Source of the DNA: Sedimentibacter sp. zth1
GTDB lineage: Bacteria > Bacillota > Clostridia > Tissierellales > Sedimentibacteraceae
Direction: 5' to 3'
Assembly (NCBI RefSeq): GCF_017352195.1
Contig: NZ_CP071445.1
Span: 1,922,001-1,986,000, forward strand
DNA: 64,000 nt
Positions 18,267-27,334 of this stretch are shown one piece after another. The notes beneath the pieces are model-generated. The model did no database searches. It had not been told where the DNA came from and saw nothing but the letters and a program-made list of their open reading frames with translations. Made by a program: the position numbers and the translations under genes. Position 1 is the stretch's first letter; each line of letters starts with the position of its first letter.

Positions 18267-20684
18267 CTATTTTACTACAATATTGTAAATCTTTCCTGGA
18301 ACATAAATTTCTTTTACAATGGTTTTTTCTACCAATAATTTTTTGATGTTTTCATCTTGATTTACTTTTTCCTTTGCAGCCTGCAAATCAGAATCCTTAG
18401 AAACCAATATTTTTCCTCTAAGTTTACCGTTAATTTGTACCGGTATTTCAATTTCATCTTCTACTGTTTTTTCATCATCCCATTCTGGCCACTCAGTTTG
18501 ATTTAGCATATTTTCAAAGCCTTGCATCTCCCATATTTCTTCAGTTATATGTGGAGCTATAGGATTAAGCAATATAATAAATGTTTTTAATTCTTCTTTT
18601 GTTATATATCCACTATCATAAAATTCGTTGATTGCACTCATCATTGCTGCAATGGCTGTATTATATTTCATATTTTCATAGTCTAGAGAAACTTTTTTAA
18701 TTGTTCTATGCATCAATGAAATATGTTTTTTAGAATATCCCTTTTCATCTGTTACAATTTCTTGCAATCTCCAAACTCTATCCAAAAATCTTTTGCAACC
18801 CTTAACACTTGAATCTACCCATATAGCAGATTTTTCATAATCACCAATAAACATTACATAAGTTCTAAGCGTATCTGCACCATATTCATCAATAATTACA
18901 TTTGGATTTATAACATTTCCTCTTGACTTAGACATTTTTTCTCCATCTGGTCCAAGAATCATTCCCTGTGCAGTTCTTTTTTTGTATGGTTCTTTAAATG
19001 GAACTGTTCCTATATCATATAAAAATCTATGCCAAAATCTTGAATAAATAAGGTGTCTTGTAACGTGTTCCATTCCTCCGTTATACCAATCTACCTGGCC
19101 CCAATAATTTAAATTATCTTTCGAAGCAATAGCCTCTTTATTGTGTGGATCCATATATCTTAAAAAATACCATGATGAGCCTGCCCATTGTGGCATTGTA
19201 TCTGTTTCACGTTTTGCAGGTCCCCCACATTTAGGACAAGTAGTGTTCACCCACTCTTCAATATTTGCAAGTGGTGACTCTCCTGTATCTGTTGGTTTAT
19301 AGTTTTCTACATTTGGAAGCCTTACTGGTAAATCTTTTTCAGGAACACCAACAATACCACATTTATCACAATGAATAATTGGGAATGGTTCTCCCCAATA
19401 TCTTTGACGATTGAATGCCCAATCTTTCATTTTATAGTTTGTTTTAGATTTGCCAATACTATTTTCATCTATAAAACTTACGATTTTTTTCTTTGCTTCT
19501 TTTACCCTTAATCCATTAAGCATTCCAGAGTTAACAAGTATACCATCTGTTGTATCAGTAAAAGCTTCTTTTGTTATATCCCCACCTTCAATAACTTCAA
19601 TTTTAGGGATGTTAAATTTTTCTGCAAACTCCCAGTCTCTTGTATCATGTCCTGGTACAGCCATAATCGCGCCTGTTCCATATCCCATCATTACATAGTC
19701 AGCTACCCAAATAGGTATTATTTCATTAGACACCGGATTTATAGCGTTTATTCCTTGTACTTGTACTCCTGTTTTATCCTTAGCAAGTTGAACTCTTTCA
19801 AATTCTGATTTCTTCTTTGCTGCATCTTGATAATTGTAAATTTCTTCAATATTAGTTATTAAGTGTTTGTATTTCTTAAGCATTGGATGTTCTGGTGCTA
19901 TAACCATAAATGTAACTCCGTACAAAGTATCTGGTCTAGTAGTAAATACTGTTAGTTTTTCATCTACATTTTTAAGTTTAAAGTCAACCTCTGCACCATA
20001 AGAACGACCAATCCAATTTTTTTGCTCCATCTTAATTCTTTCAGGAAAATCTATGTTTTCATCATCAAGTCCTTCAAGTAATTTGTCTGCATACTCCCTA
20101 ATTTTCAAGAACCAAACATCTTTTTGCATTTGAACTACTTCACTTCCGCATCTATCACATATTCCATTTTGTGATTCTTCGTTAGCAAGTACAACCTTAC
20201 ATTTATTGCAGAAATTTACATATGTTTTGTCCTTGAATGCTAAACCATTTTCAAACATTTTCAAGAATATCCATTGAGTCCATTTGTAATACTCAGGATC
20301 AGTTGTATCAATTGTTCTATCCCAATCAAATGAATAACCAACAGCTTTCATTTGCCCAGTAAATGTTTTTATATTTTTATCTGTAACTATTCTAGGATGC
20401 TGACCTGTTTGTATAGCGTAATTTTCTGTAGGAAGTCCAAATGCATCCCAACCTATTGGAAATAACACATTATATCCTTCTAATCTTCTTTTCCTAGACA
20501 TAACTTCTAGTGATGTATATGCTCTAATGTGTCCAACATGAAGTCCAGCACCTGATGGATATGGAAATTCTACAAGTCCATAAAATTTTTTCTTATCAGA
20601 ATTATCTTTAGACTTAAATGTTTGATTTTCTTCCCATATTTGTTGCCATTTTTTCTCTATATGCTCTGGGTTATAAGTTTTCAT
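18267..20684 (-). CDS. leuS: Leucyl-tRNA synthetase
   Basis: An 805-aa class I synthetase. The HIGH motif is HVGH (49-52) after PYPSGAGL, and KMSKSRG lies near residue 570. A zinc-type CNKC...CDRC cluster is near 160, and a CP1 editing domain contains the TTRPDTLYG segment and the conserved Asp of GHDTRD. The chosen start at 20684 lies six bases after AGGAGA; the in-frame ATG at 20690 abuts the ribosome site. Expression is controlled by the T-box leader upstream. Confidence 0.97.
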   Translation of the reverse strand: MKTYNPEHIEKKWQQIWEENQTFKSKDNSDKKKFYGLVEFPYPSGAGLHVGHIRAYTSLEVMSRKRRLEGYNVLFPIGWDAFGLPTENYAIQTGQHPRIVTDKNIKTFTGQMKAVGYSFDWDRTIDTTDPEYYKWTQWIFLKMFENGLAFKDKTYVNFCNKCKVVLANEESQNGICDRCGSEVVQMQKDVWFLKIREYADKLLEGLDDENIDFPERIKMEQKNWIGRSYGAEVDFKLKNVDEKLTVFTTRPDTLYGVTFMVIAPEHPMLKKYKHLITNIEEIYNYQDAAKKKSEFERVQLAKDKTGVQVQGINAINPVSNEIIPIWVADYVMMGYGTGAIMAVPGHDTRDWEFAEKFNIPKIEVIEGGDITKEAFTDTTDGILVNSGMLNGLRVKEAKKKIVSFIDENSIGKSKTNYKMKDWAFNRQRYWGEPFPIIHCDKCGIVGVPEKDLPVRLPNVENYKPTDTGESPLANIEEWVNTTCPKCGGPAKRETDTMPQWAGSSWYFLRYMDPHNKEAIASKDNLNYWGQVDWYNGGMEHVTRHLIYSRFWHRFLYDIGTVPFKEPYKKRTAQGMILGPDGEKMSKSRGNVINPNVIIDEYGADTLRTYVMFIGDYEKSAIWVDSSVKGCKRFLDRVWRLQEIVTDEKGYSKKHISLMHRTIKKVSLDYENMKYNTAIAAMMSAINEFYDSGYITKEELKTFIILLNPIAPHITEEIWEMQGFENMLNQTEWPEWDDEKTVEDEIEIPVQINGKLRGKILVSKDSDLQAAKEKVNQDENIKKLLVEKTIVKEIYVPGKIYNIVVK

Positions 20685-20735
20685 AATCATTCTCCTAATT
20701 TAAATTATTATAAATTTACAATTATTATTGTATAT

Positions 20736-20973
20736 TAAAAAAGCCCATGTCAAACGACATGGGACGAATTACCGCGGTACCACCCAAATTAGATAGGAAA
20801 CCTATCTCACTTATTGTTAATAACGGCTTCTACCGGTCAAAGCTACTTAGTTTCACTCTAACAGTTCCTTAGACGAGTTCAAATATATAATCTACTGTTT
20901 CACACCAAACAACAGCTCTCTGAAAGATTTTTTATTCTACTACTTCTATATCATAACTTTTAGTTTTAAATTA
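20736..20973 (-). promoter_or_regulatory. T-box riboswitch of leuS (Leu, specifier CTC)
   Basis: A 5' leader sensing uncharged tRNA-Leu. The T-box sequence TGGGTGGTACCGCGGT lies at 20771-20785. An AGAGAGC element near the 5' part of stem I is visible, and the specifier reads CTC (Leu) at 20877-20875 within GAACTC. The terminator GCCCATGTC-AAAC-GACATGGG (20743-20763) is followed by a T-run at 20736-20742. Uncharged tRNA would stabilise the antiterminator made with the T-box and allow leuS transcription. Confidence 0.92.
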
Positions 20974-20979
20974 TTTTTA

Positions 20980-21008
20980 ATTATATACCACATAAAAATA
21001 TTATGCAA
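20980..21008 (-). promoter_or_regulatory. Promoter of the leuS T-box transcript
   Basis: TTGCAT (21003-21008), a 17-base spacer and TATAAT (20980-20985) on the minus strand, predicting a start near 20973. The rest of the gap to rubredoxin (21009-21172) is AT-rich; I see no further clear element apart from the rubredoxin ribosome site. Confidence 0.65.
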
Positions 21009-21172
21009 TACTTTTTTGTAAGTAGTTAAATAATTCATTTAATATAGTTGTGACATTTTGTATATAATACTATTGCCATTATAAAATAAATTTTTAATAT
21101 CATGAAAAGCATCACATAGCATGGATTGCATTACAAACTAAACAAGGAAATCTTAAGGGAGGTGAATTATTA

Positions 21173-21334
21173 ATGAAAAAATACGTTTGCGACACATGTG
21201 GATATAAATATGATGAAGAATTAGGTGAACCTAAAAGTAATATCGATACCAAAATATTATGGGAAGAATTACCATATGATTATACTTGTCCTATTTGTGG
21301 ATCAGGAAAAAATACTTTTAGTTTAGAAAAATAA
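21173..21334 (+). CDS. Rubredoxin
   Basis: A 53-aa iron protein. Cys6-x-x-Cys9-Gly-Tyr and Cys39-Pro-Ile-Cys42-Gly are the four iron ligands, and the SGKNTF ending matches the rubredoxin SGKDxF pattern. Start ATG at 21173 after a strong GGGAGGTGA. The residue run between the two Cys pairs is atypical: the usual DPxxGDPxxGIxPGTxFEDLP is changed to EELGEPKSNIDTKILWEELP. Role: single-electron carrier, commonly in oxygen or peroxide detoxification in anaerobes. Monocistronic and on the opposite strand to its neighbours. Confidence 0.92.
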   Translation: MKKYVCDTCGYKYDEELGEPKSNIDTKILWEELPYDYTCPICGSGKNTFSLEK

Positions 21335-21354
21335 TAAATATATTTTTTCTATGT

Positions 21355-21386
21355 ACTCCTTATGATTTTATAAAATCATAAGGAGT
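21355..21386 (+). terminator. Perfect 32-base palindrome, probable terminator
   Basis: ACTCCTTATGATTTTA is followed immediately by its exact complement, 20 bases after the rubredoxin stop, then by GTTTATATTG. The T-run is weak on either strand. The minus-strand Tad operon ends about 85 bases away, so it may stop both transcripts. Confidence 0.55.
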
Positions 21387-21470
21387 GTTTATATTGTACT
21401 TCAAACTACTATCTTAAAATTAGATATTATATATTACCCAACTATATTTGATGTTTTTTTATAAAATTAT

Positions 21471-22019
21471 TTAATATGAATACTCATATCCTGATGACCT
21501 GACAATTGTAATTTGAGATATAAAATTTAGCCTGTACCTACTTTTACCTGCATTTATAGTTACAATTACTATTGGTTTTGCTATTGTTTTATTGTAATAC
21601 AATAGTTCATCTGTATATAAAAAAGGATAATTAAACATAAAGCTATCAGTTTTTATTCCATTGGTGTATACATTGCAAATTAAATCATCATCAAAAAAAT
21701 ATACTGTGTAATTTATTTTATCTTCCCAGTAACTTTTAAGTGTTGGTAATAATGAACTATCCGTTTTTAAATAAACTTGAATAACTCTCTCAATAGCAAT
21801 TATTCCTTCTTTTTCATCAAATATTTTATATCCACTTGTAAAGTCATTGGCATTTTCTACACTTATATTATCAAAAAATAATGAAGCTGATGCTGAAGCT
21901 TCATCAGCGCAATATTTTAAATTTTGCGACTCTAATCTACAATTATAATTATCTGTTTGAAAAACTATCAAAAATAATAGCAAAATGCATAATGCTAATC
22001 CAACAATAAATGGTTTCAT
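21471..22019 (-). CDS. TadE/TadG-like minor pilus protein
   Basis: 182 aa. One N-terminal membrane helix (about residues 4-22) is followed by an extracellular, beta-rich domain. The stretch after the helix (KYCADEASASASLFFD) resembles the pseudopilin region of TadE/TadF-type proteins, which lack a conventional cleaved signal peptide. It is the last gene of the Tad-type operon and overlaps the preceding TadE-like gene by ATGA, so the two are coupled. Function inferred from context only: minor pilin or assembly factor. Confidence 0.55.
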   Translation of the reverse strand: MKPFIVGLALCILLLFLIVFQTDNYNCRLESQNLKYCADEASASASLFFDNISVENANDFTSGYKIFDEKEGIIAIERVIQVYLKTDSSLLPTLKSYWEDKINYTVYFFDDDLICNVYTNGIKTDSFMFNYPFLYTDELLYYNKTIAKPIVIVTINAGKSRYRLNFISQITIVRSSGYEYSY

Positions 22020-22438
22020 TTATTTTTCACTAACCTTTCAGAAGTAGTAATATTTTCTATGACCAAATACCTTTTTTCTTTTTCTAATCCATAGAATGCG
22101 TGTGCAGCAATAATATTATCAAACGGTATAGAAATTCTTAAATATATCTCTTCCCCTTCTTGGTATTTATTTTGTCTATACTTTGGTGAAGTTGTAGTTT
22201 TATTGTCTATAATTATTTTATCCTCATTTTCTATACTCATTGTTTTTGCAATATTTGATTTCAATTCATCTATTATGACGTCCGTATAATACCCTTCTTG
22301 CTTAGCTTTTTCTTTTGCATTATTTACATAAAACATAACAGCATTCTTTTTTTCATAATTAACCATTTCTAATGGTATCTGCAAAAATAATGCAATTAGT
22401 AAAATAAGAACTGCGCTTAAAACTATAAATTGTTTCAT
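22016..22438 (-). CDS. TadE-like minor pilus protein
   Basis: 140 aa. An N-terminal hydrophobic helix (about residues 4-24) leads to NYEKKNAVMFYVNNAKEKAKQEG, an amphipathic continuation typical of pseudopilins, and then a beta-rich extracellular domain. It lies between the two pilin-like peptides and the second TadE-like gene. The ribosome site is weak (TTTTAGG), and a stable hairpin lies just upstream, so it is probably made in smaller amounts than the peptides. Confidence 0.55.
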   Translation of the reverse strand: MKQFIVLSAVLILLIALFLQIPLEMVNYEKKNAVMFYVNNAKEKAKQEGYYTDVIIDELKSNIAKTMSIENEDKIIIDNKTTTSPKYRQNKYQEGEEIYLRISIPFDNIIAAHAFYGLEKEKRYLVIENITTSERLVKNK

Positions 22439-22448
22439 ACCTAAAATT

Positions 22449-22470
22449 GAGAAAGGCTAAAGCCTTTCTC
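22449..22470 (-). repeat. Intercistronic stem-loop after the pilin-like peptides
   Basis: Ten-base perfect arms (GAGAAAGGCT/AGCCTTTCTC) with a 2-base nominal loop, 8 bases after the second peptide's stop. No T-run follows. Such structures often protect the 3' end of a strongly expressed pilin segment or lower expression of what follows. Confidence 0.5.
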
Positions 22471-22478
22471 TCTCCTTG

Positions 22479-22625
22479 TTAATAATCTTCTTGATAATAA
22501 TTAAGTTGGATTTGCATCAAATTTTTTTGTACGCTTTTGTAGCTAGTATCATCATCTCCCAAAAGCATTTCAAAGATAAAGCAACCTAATATTATACATC
22601 CTAATATAATTATTATTTTTTTCAT
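22479..22625 (-). CDS. Pilin-like small hydrophobic peptide 2 (48 aa)
   Basis: Paralogue of the 51-aa peptide just upstream. Both begin MKKIIIILG followed by x-I-I-L-G, carry a Glu after the helix (FEM here, NEL in the other) and then an acidic DD pair. The hydrophobic helix begins at residue 4 with no leader peptide and no Gly-x4-Glu prepilin cleavage pattern as in Flp. The remainder (TSYKSVQKNLMQIQLNYYQEDY) is short and polar. It occupies the place where Tad loci encode the major pilin. It contains two Cys residues in the helix (Cys10 and Cys15). Confidence 0.65.
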   Translation of the reverse strand: MKKIIIILGCIILGCFIFEMLLGDDDTSYKSVQKNLMQIQLNYYQEDY

Positions 22626-22640
22626 AGTCTTACAACCTTA

Positions 22641-22796
22641 TTACGGAGCAACTATTTTAATTAATTCAATTTGTTTATCACAGTCATCTATTATGTCTTT
22701 CGCTGAGCCTTTTAAGCCACTATCGTCTAAAATCAATTCATTTACTATTATAACCCCTAATATTATAGTCCCCAAAATTATAATTATTTTTTTCAT
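22641..22796 (-). CDS. Pilin-like small hydrophobic peptide 1 (51 aa)
   Basis: First of two tandem paralogues. It begins MKKIIIILGTIILGVIIVNE and continues with a polar tail that ends IELIKIVAP. No recognised domain. The ATG at 22796 lacks a close ribosome site: GGGAGG lies at 22825-22830, separated from the ATG by a perfect hairpin. Shared N-terminal coding pattern with the next peptide, short size and position between tadC and tadE-like genes argue that it is a real gene and a candidate structural pilin. Confidence 0.65.
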   Translation of the reverse strand: MKKIIIILGTIILGVIIVNELILDDSGLKGSAKDIIDDCDKQIELIKIVAP

Positions 22797-22805
22797 AATT
22801 CTTAT

Positions 22806-22830
22806 ACAAGTATTTAATACTTGTCCTCCC
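22806..22830 (-). promoter_or_regulatory. Ribosome site with a hairpin between it and the start codon
   Basis: GGGAGG (22825-22830) is directly followed by ACAAGTATT-A-AATACTTGT (22806-22824), then nine bases, then the ATG of the first pilin-like peptide. Folding the hairpin would bring the ribosome site to a normal distance from the start; unfolded, it is 28 bases away. Confidence 0.5.
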
Positions 22831-22873
22831 TTTATTTAATTTTATTTTATTTTAATAATTTATGATAAACTAC

Positions 22874-23752
22874 TTATTGCAATGGAACCAAATTCATAAC
22901 TAATGTTAATATAATTTTTAAAAAATTCATTAAAATTAAAAAACATAAAGCTGTTGGTATTATGTATAAAATGTTAGAGTAAAACTCTTCTTTCTTATTT
23001 TTATTTGTAAGTGTCTCACTCCTAACTCTTTCTTCTAATACCTTAAGCTGTTTTACTACTTCTGATGGACTAATGTTATCTAGCTCAATTAGAACATAGG
23101 CCAAATCTCTGCCAAGAGTCGTGTCTATTTCTTCAATGAAGACTAGTTTAGCTTCATTTACATTGTTTTGGTCAATATAAGACACCATTTTTATAAACCC
23201 ATTTTTAGTATATTTAGAAAATCTAATTATTCTTGTTAAAATATAAGACAAAGTAGTAGGTTCATCTTTCTGTGATATTGCTATATTTTGTATTTGTATA
23301 ATGATACTTGCTAATTCAGTATCCTGTTTATTTTTTACTTCTAAATCTATTTGCTTTAGAATATGCCCAAATGGCGTCCAATGTTTTCCAATCTTCAATC
23401 GTGGTGTTGATAGCACATAAAGTAATATACCTATGATTAATAAGTTAAAATTAGTTTTATTTAGTATTAATTTAATAATTAGATATATAAAAAATATAAA
23501 AAATATTAAATATCTTGATTTTTGGTAAGATTTATACCACTTATTAAATGACATTTTCAACCCAGCATCATGCAATTCATGATTTATATCTTTATCATAT
23601 AGCTTTTTTTGTAAACCTAAATTTATTTTTGCAATTAAAAATCTTCCGGATTTTACATATATATTCTGAAAAAAAATTAGCTTAATACCCTCGTACATCA
23701 ATATAGTAAAAATCAAAATTGCAAATATAGAATATAGATACTTATATATCAT
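22874..23752 (-). CDS. tadC: TadC-like type II/IV secretion F-family membrane protein
   Basis: A 292-aa inner-membrane platform protein of the type II secretion F family. It has an N-terminal helix, a pair of helices near residues 75-115, a cytoplasmic helical domain and C-terminal helices ending IILTLVMNLVPLQ. The chosen start at 23752 has AGGAGA six bases upstream; an in-frame ATG at 23773 has none. It follows the TadB-like gene by about 10 bases. The pair would form the platform on which the CpaF ATPase acts. Confidence 0.7.
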   Translation of the reverse strand: MIYKYLYSIFAILIFTILMYEGIKLIFFQNIYVKSGRFLIAKINLGLQKKLYDKDINHELHDAGLKMSFNKWYKSYQKSRYLIFFIFFIYLIIKLILNKTNFNLLIIGILLYVLSTPRLKIGKHWTPFGHILKQIDLEVKNKQDTELASIIIQIQNIAISQKDEPTTLSYILTRIIRFSKYTKNGFIKMVSYIDQNNVNEAKLVFIEEIDTTLGRDLAYVLIELDNISPSEVVKQLKVLEERVRSETLTNKNKKEEFYSNILYIIPTALCFLILMNFLKIILTLVMNLVPLQ

Positions 23753-23762
23753 ATTTTTTCTC

Positions 23763-24725
23763 CTAAAAATCAAATTTTCTGCTCTTGTATAGATATTCTG
23801 CTATATAACATCCTATAAATAATATTAAAATAATAATGAAGAATTTAAGTCCTTGACCAGTAAATTGGCAATACAATATGTCTTGAATATTAAAACCCAT
23901 CATCTTAACACTAATAACAAGCAAAGAAATATACAATACAGGTGCAAGATATTTGCCCATGGCAAATCCTTCATTATTTAATCTATTAGATATACTTTGA
24001 GTTTGATTTATAGTTCCAATCTGCTCAATCAATCCTCCTAAACTTAATGAAATATCTAAATTATTAAGTAATGAAAATAATATTGAATCTGAAAGCATTT
24101 TAATCCAATTCGTATTTACTGCAAAAACAAATTCGTCTAAGCAGTCATACAATTCTTTATCAGTACGATAATCTTTCAATTTCATGGAAAGTCTAATAAG
24201 ATACCTCCTACATATTATACTTTTATCCAAATTTTTTATAGATGCATCTATGGCCTCAATTATATTATTATTGTAAATTTTATATTGATTGAATATTTCT
24301 GAAGTTATGATTAATGCTTCCTTGCTACTATTCTTTTGCAGTTCATAAAGTTTGATTCTTAATGAAAAAAAAGGTATAAGTGAAATAATGCATGTAGGAA
24401 TTATAGAATTTAAAATTGAAGCTAAAATATTTTTCAACATGAAATTATATTTAAATATAACTAAAAATACTACAATAAAAATAAATATTGTTGAAAACAT
24501 AAAAGTATATACCTTAGATTCTAATTCTTTTTCACTGTCAGTCTCATAAATAGATATAAATAACTTTTGTAGATATAAAAAGATCCACGATTTTTTTCTT
24601 TTTTTATATAGAAACCTTATATTTTTATTAAAACAATTAACAATGGAATTCTCAAAAATAAAATATATTCCAAGTAAGATTAAAAAGTATATAATTACAT
24701 TTATTAAGTTTATTAATATAATCAT
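23763..24725 (-). CDS. tadB: TadB-like type II/IV secretion F-family membrane protein
   Basis: 320 aa, with an N-terminal membrane helix, two further helices around residues 75-125, a cytoplasmic helical domain with the family-like NNLDISLSLGGLIEQIGTINQ segment, and two C-terminal helices. ATG after AGGAG. It sits between the CpaF-like ATPase and the TadC-like protein, the usual tadA-tadB-tadC order. Sequence divergence from classical TadB is high, so the assignment leans on topology and order. Confidence 0.65.
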   Translation of the reverse strand: MIILINLINVIIYFLILLGIYFIFENSIVNCFNKNIRFLYKKRKKSWIFLYLQKLFISIYETDSEKELESKVYTFMFSTIFIFIVVFLVIFKYNFMLKNILASILNSIIPTCIISLIPFFSLRIKLYELQKNSSKEALIITSEIFNQYKIYNNNIIEAIDASIKNLDKSIICRRYLIRLSMKLKDYRTDKELYDCLDEFVFAVNTNWIKMLSDSILFSLLNNLDISLSLGGLIEQIGTINQTQSISNRLNNEGFAMGKYLAPVLYISLLVISVKMMGFNIQDILYCQFTGQGLKFFIIILILFIGCYIAEYLYKSRKFDF

Positions 24726-24733
24726 ATTGTCTC

Positions 24734-26185
24734 CTATCTGCTATAAAATGGCTTAACAGGCCTAGCATCAGTCTCATTCATTGGCTTGCTTTTTACTAAT
24801 TTTTTTAATTCTTCGCACATTATTAAAAACGCATCATAATTTTGTTCTTTTCCAATGTTCTCCATATTATCTGTTACACAAAAATTATATGTCCAATCAT
24901 CCATTAATATATTGTACTTACAAAGTGTATAAATGTATATTTCATATGTAAACGGATTAAAATCAAATATATAAATACCTTCTAATCTCTTTTGTGATCT
25001 GTTTTTAGGGTGATTAATGAAATGAAAATTTAATGTATATGCCTTTGCTACACTAATTGCTTCAAATTGCATATTTCCTCCAAATGTTCTTGTAATTTCT
25101 TTTGCAAATTCATATGGAAAATCGAATGGTTCGTTTACATGAGCAGTAAGTTTGCACCTTCTTGTACCAACATTAGCACTTTTCAATGCTATATCAAATG
25201 CATATGCATCTCTAGCTTCAGCCATAATGACATAATCAGCATCTGAACGCATAATTGAAGCTCTTATCTTCGATAGCTTTTCCTCTGTATCAACTACTAG
25301 AGGTATAATTGGAGCATTTGGCATTATATCTTTTAATGGAATCTCCGGTCTTGTTTCTACTATTAGTCCATCTGAGGTTGGATCTTCATAACTAAGCCAT
25401 GTAGCTAAATGAGTTGTTTTTCCCGTTCTAACTGCACCCGTAAATGCCATATTATAGCCTATCTCAGCTATTGCTTTAAATAAATTTAAGCAATTCTTTG
25501 GATATGTTCCTAGCTCAACTTGTTTTTCGAAGGTATAATCCTTTACAGGGAATTTTCTAAATATAATTGTATCCATTCCTTTTCTAGTTACATCTTCTCC
25601 GAATATTTTTATTCTTTCGCCTGTAACCATTTCTATGTCAGGAACATCATTGTCTAATCTTACTCTAAAATCATTAGATAACAACGCCCTTCTCAATTGT
25701 TTTCTTCTATCATAGCTTATTGTTTGAGGCATCAGCTTTGTTTTGCCATCAATCATAAAATAAATTTTTTCTCCTATTATTTTAGCCGAAGATGAATTTT
25801 TTAGTTTTTCTGTTGTATTTTGATACCACTGCGCAATTCCTGCTAAGCCCCACAATTCCTGAAAAATTGCATCTGATAAATTTGAGTACCATTTTGGGAA
25901 GCTATAGCTTAGCAAATTATTTTCTTTTAGATACTCCTCTATTTTATCTTTATAATATGAAACTTCTTCTGTGTATCCTATTATAGCTTTTTTCTGTCTC
26001 TCCAAATCATCAACACCTATCTCTAAGTTGTTAAAATAATTTTTCACATCTTCACACAAATTATAAAATTTTTCGCTATCTGTTCTTATTGTTATAATTT
26101 TTTTTGTTTCTTTTAATTGTTTTTCTTCGTTTATTTTTTCATCTAATAATTCACCTATATAATATGGCCCTGATTTTTTACTCAA
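24734..26185 (-). CDS. cpaF: CpaF/TadA-like secretion ATPase
   Basis: A 483-aa VirB11/CpaF-type ATPase that would power pilus assembly. Walker A is GAVRTGKT (250-257), the Walker B-like segment is VIMAEARDAYAFD, and the conserved HVNEP follows. The N-terminal 130 residues form a helical extension, in part charged. The start is TTG, overlapping the TGA stop of the preceding ParA-like gene (TTGA), with AAGGTGA upstream. Confidence 0.85.
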   Translation of the reverse strand: MSKKSGPYYIGELLDEKINEEKQLKETKKIITIRTDSEKFYNLCEDVKNYFNNLEIGVDDLERQKKAIIGYTEEVSYYKDKIEEYLKENNLLSYSFPKWYSNLSDAIFQELWGLAGIAQWYQNTTEKLKNSSSAKIIGEKIYFMIDGKTKLMPQTISYDRRKQLRRALLSNDFRVRLDNDVPDIEMVTGERIKIFGEDVTRKGMDTIIFRKFPVKDYTFEKQVELGTYPKNCLNLFKAIAEIGYNMAFTGAVRTGKTTHLATWLSYEDPTSDGLIVETRPEIPLKDIMPNAPIIPLVVDTEEKLSKIRASIMRSDADYVIMAEARDAYAFDIALKSANVGTRRCKLTAHVNEPFDFPYEFAKEITRTFGGNMQFEAISVAKAYTLNFHFINHPKNRSQKRLEGIYIFDFNPFTYEIYIYTLCKYNILMDDWTYNFCVTDNMENIGKEQNYDAFLIMCEELKKLVKSKPMNETDARPVKPFYSR

Positions 26186-27324
26186 TTTATCACCTTGCTT
26201 TTTTTAATTCTAAACATTCTTTTTTTTACTTTCTCAACATAAGGCAATTTGACTTTGCTTTCTATGTATTTAATTAATGACAATATCTCAGCTTTATATT
26301 TAGAGTCGAAACAAAATGTTGTTGAATCTTTTTCAATAACGGCTTGCTCATAAAATTCTACAAAAGGAATTGTACACAATATAGGCAACTTATATTTTTC
26401 AATAATCTCATTTTTTTTGTACAGTGTATTGCTTTTTAAATACTTATTAAGAACTATAAATTTAAAATTATCTATTTTTAAATTGGTCAATATCTGTTCT
26501 TTGCCCTTAGAATATAACTCGTACGATTTAGGTAATTGGTCAGTTACAAGTATTTTATTGTCTGAATTTATAAGTGCTGAATATGTCATTCTTAACTGTA
26601 AATTCATAGTATTACCCGCATCTATGAGCACAATATCAAAGATATTATTGCAAAATTGAATTAACTCATTTATTTCATTCTGATGATAGTATACATTGTC
26701 CTTAATATTAGTTTCACCCATTAACAAAAATAAATTTTCTCTTAATGTATAACAATTATCTTTAAAGTTTTTTTGTGTTAACAAATTGTTTTTTAGTATA
26801 AATTTAACATCTGCTAATGATTTATTGCCGTTTTCTTTTTTTACCCAATCAAAACCATCTTGCCCATCAAGAAATAGCAATAGAATATTTTTATTTTTAT
26901 GTCTTTTGGATAGCTCTATAGCTGTATTTTGACAGATACTTGTTGCACCAACCTTGCTATCAGCTCCAAAAAATGAGAACACATTGTTTTCATTGCTTAT
27001 ATTATACATATTATCAATAATTAGTTTTATAATTTGCTCAACTGTCCTTTTGGGAGGTATTACTATAATATTTTTTACTTTAAGCATTGCCAAATCTATA
27101 TTTTTAAACTCATCATCACAGTTAGACAAATAAAAGCATTTAATATTATCGTTTTTTATTGATAATACAGTATTTATATTTATTATTTGATTGCTTATAA
27201 CCAATGCGTCACAATCAGAATTAATTATATCTTTTTCAGATATTTTTTTTACTTGAATTGTAGCTATATCATTCATTTTTTCAATCAATGTTAAGTCATA
27301 GCTAAGTATATTTAGCTTGTACAT
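26182..27324 (-). CDS. CpaE-like ParA/MinD-family protein 1
   Basis: 380 aa. An N-terminal receiver-like domain (about residues 1-110) is followed by a P-loop domain with a deviant Walker A region, FFGADSKVGATS (the MinD type is KGGVGKT). A later segment IVLIDAGNT corresponds to Walker B. CpaE-type proteins place the Tad machine at a cell pole. The lost Lys pair in the P-loop may mean weak or no ATP turnover, but the K-x-G-A-T-S core is kept. Coupled to cpaF by a 4-base overlap. Confidence 0.65.
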   Translation of the reverse strand: MYKLNILSYDLTLIEKMNDIATIQVKKISEKDIINSDCDALVISNQIININTVLSIKNDNIKCFYLSNCDDEFKNIDLAMLKVKNIIVIPPKRTVEQIIKLIIDNMYNISNENNVFSFFGADSKVGATSICQNTAIELSKRHKNKNILLLFLDGQDGFDWVKKENGNKSLADVKFILKNNLLTQKNFKDNCYTLRENLFLLMGETNIKDNVYYHQNEINELIQFCNNIFDIVLIDAGNTMNLQLRMTYSALINSDNKILVTDQLPKSYELYSKGKEQILTNLKIDNFKFIVLNKYLKSNTLYKKNEIIEKYKLPILCTIPFVEFYEQAVIEKDSTTFCFDSKYKAEILSLIKYIESKVKLPYVEKVKKRMFRIKKSKVIN

Positions 27325-27334
27325 ACTACTCCCC

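Noticed and set aside
22479-22796. Classical Flp pilins
   Set aside because: No leader peptide and no Gly-x4-Glu cleavage pattern; the helix starts at residue 4.
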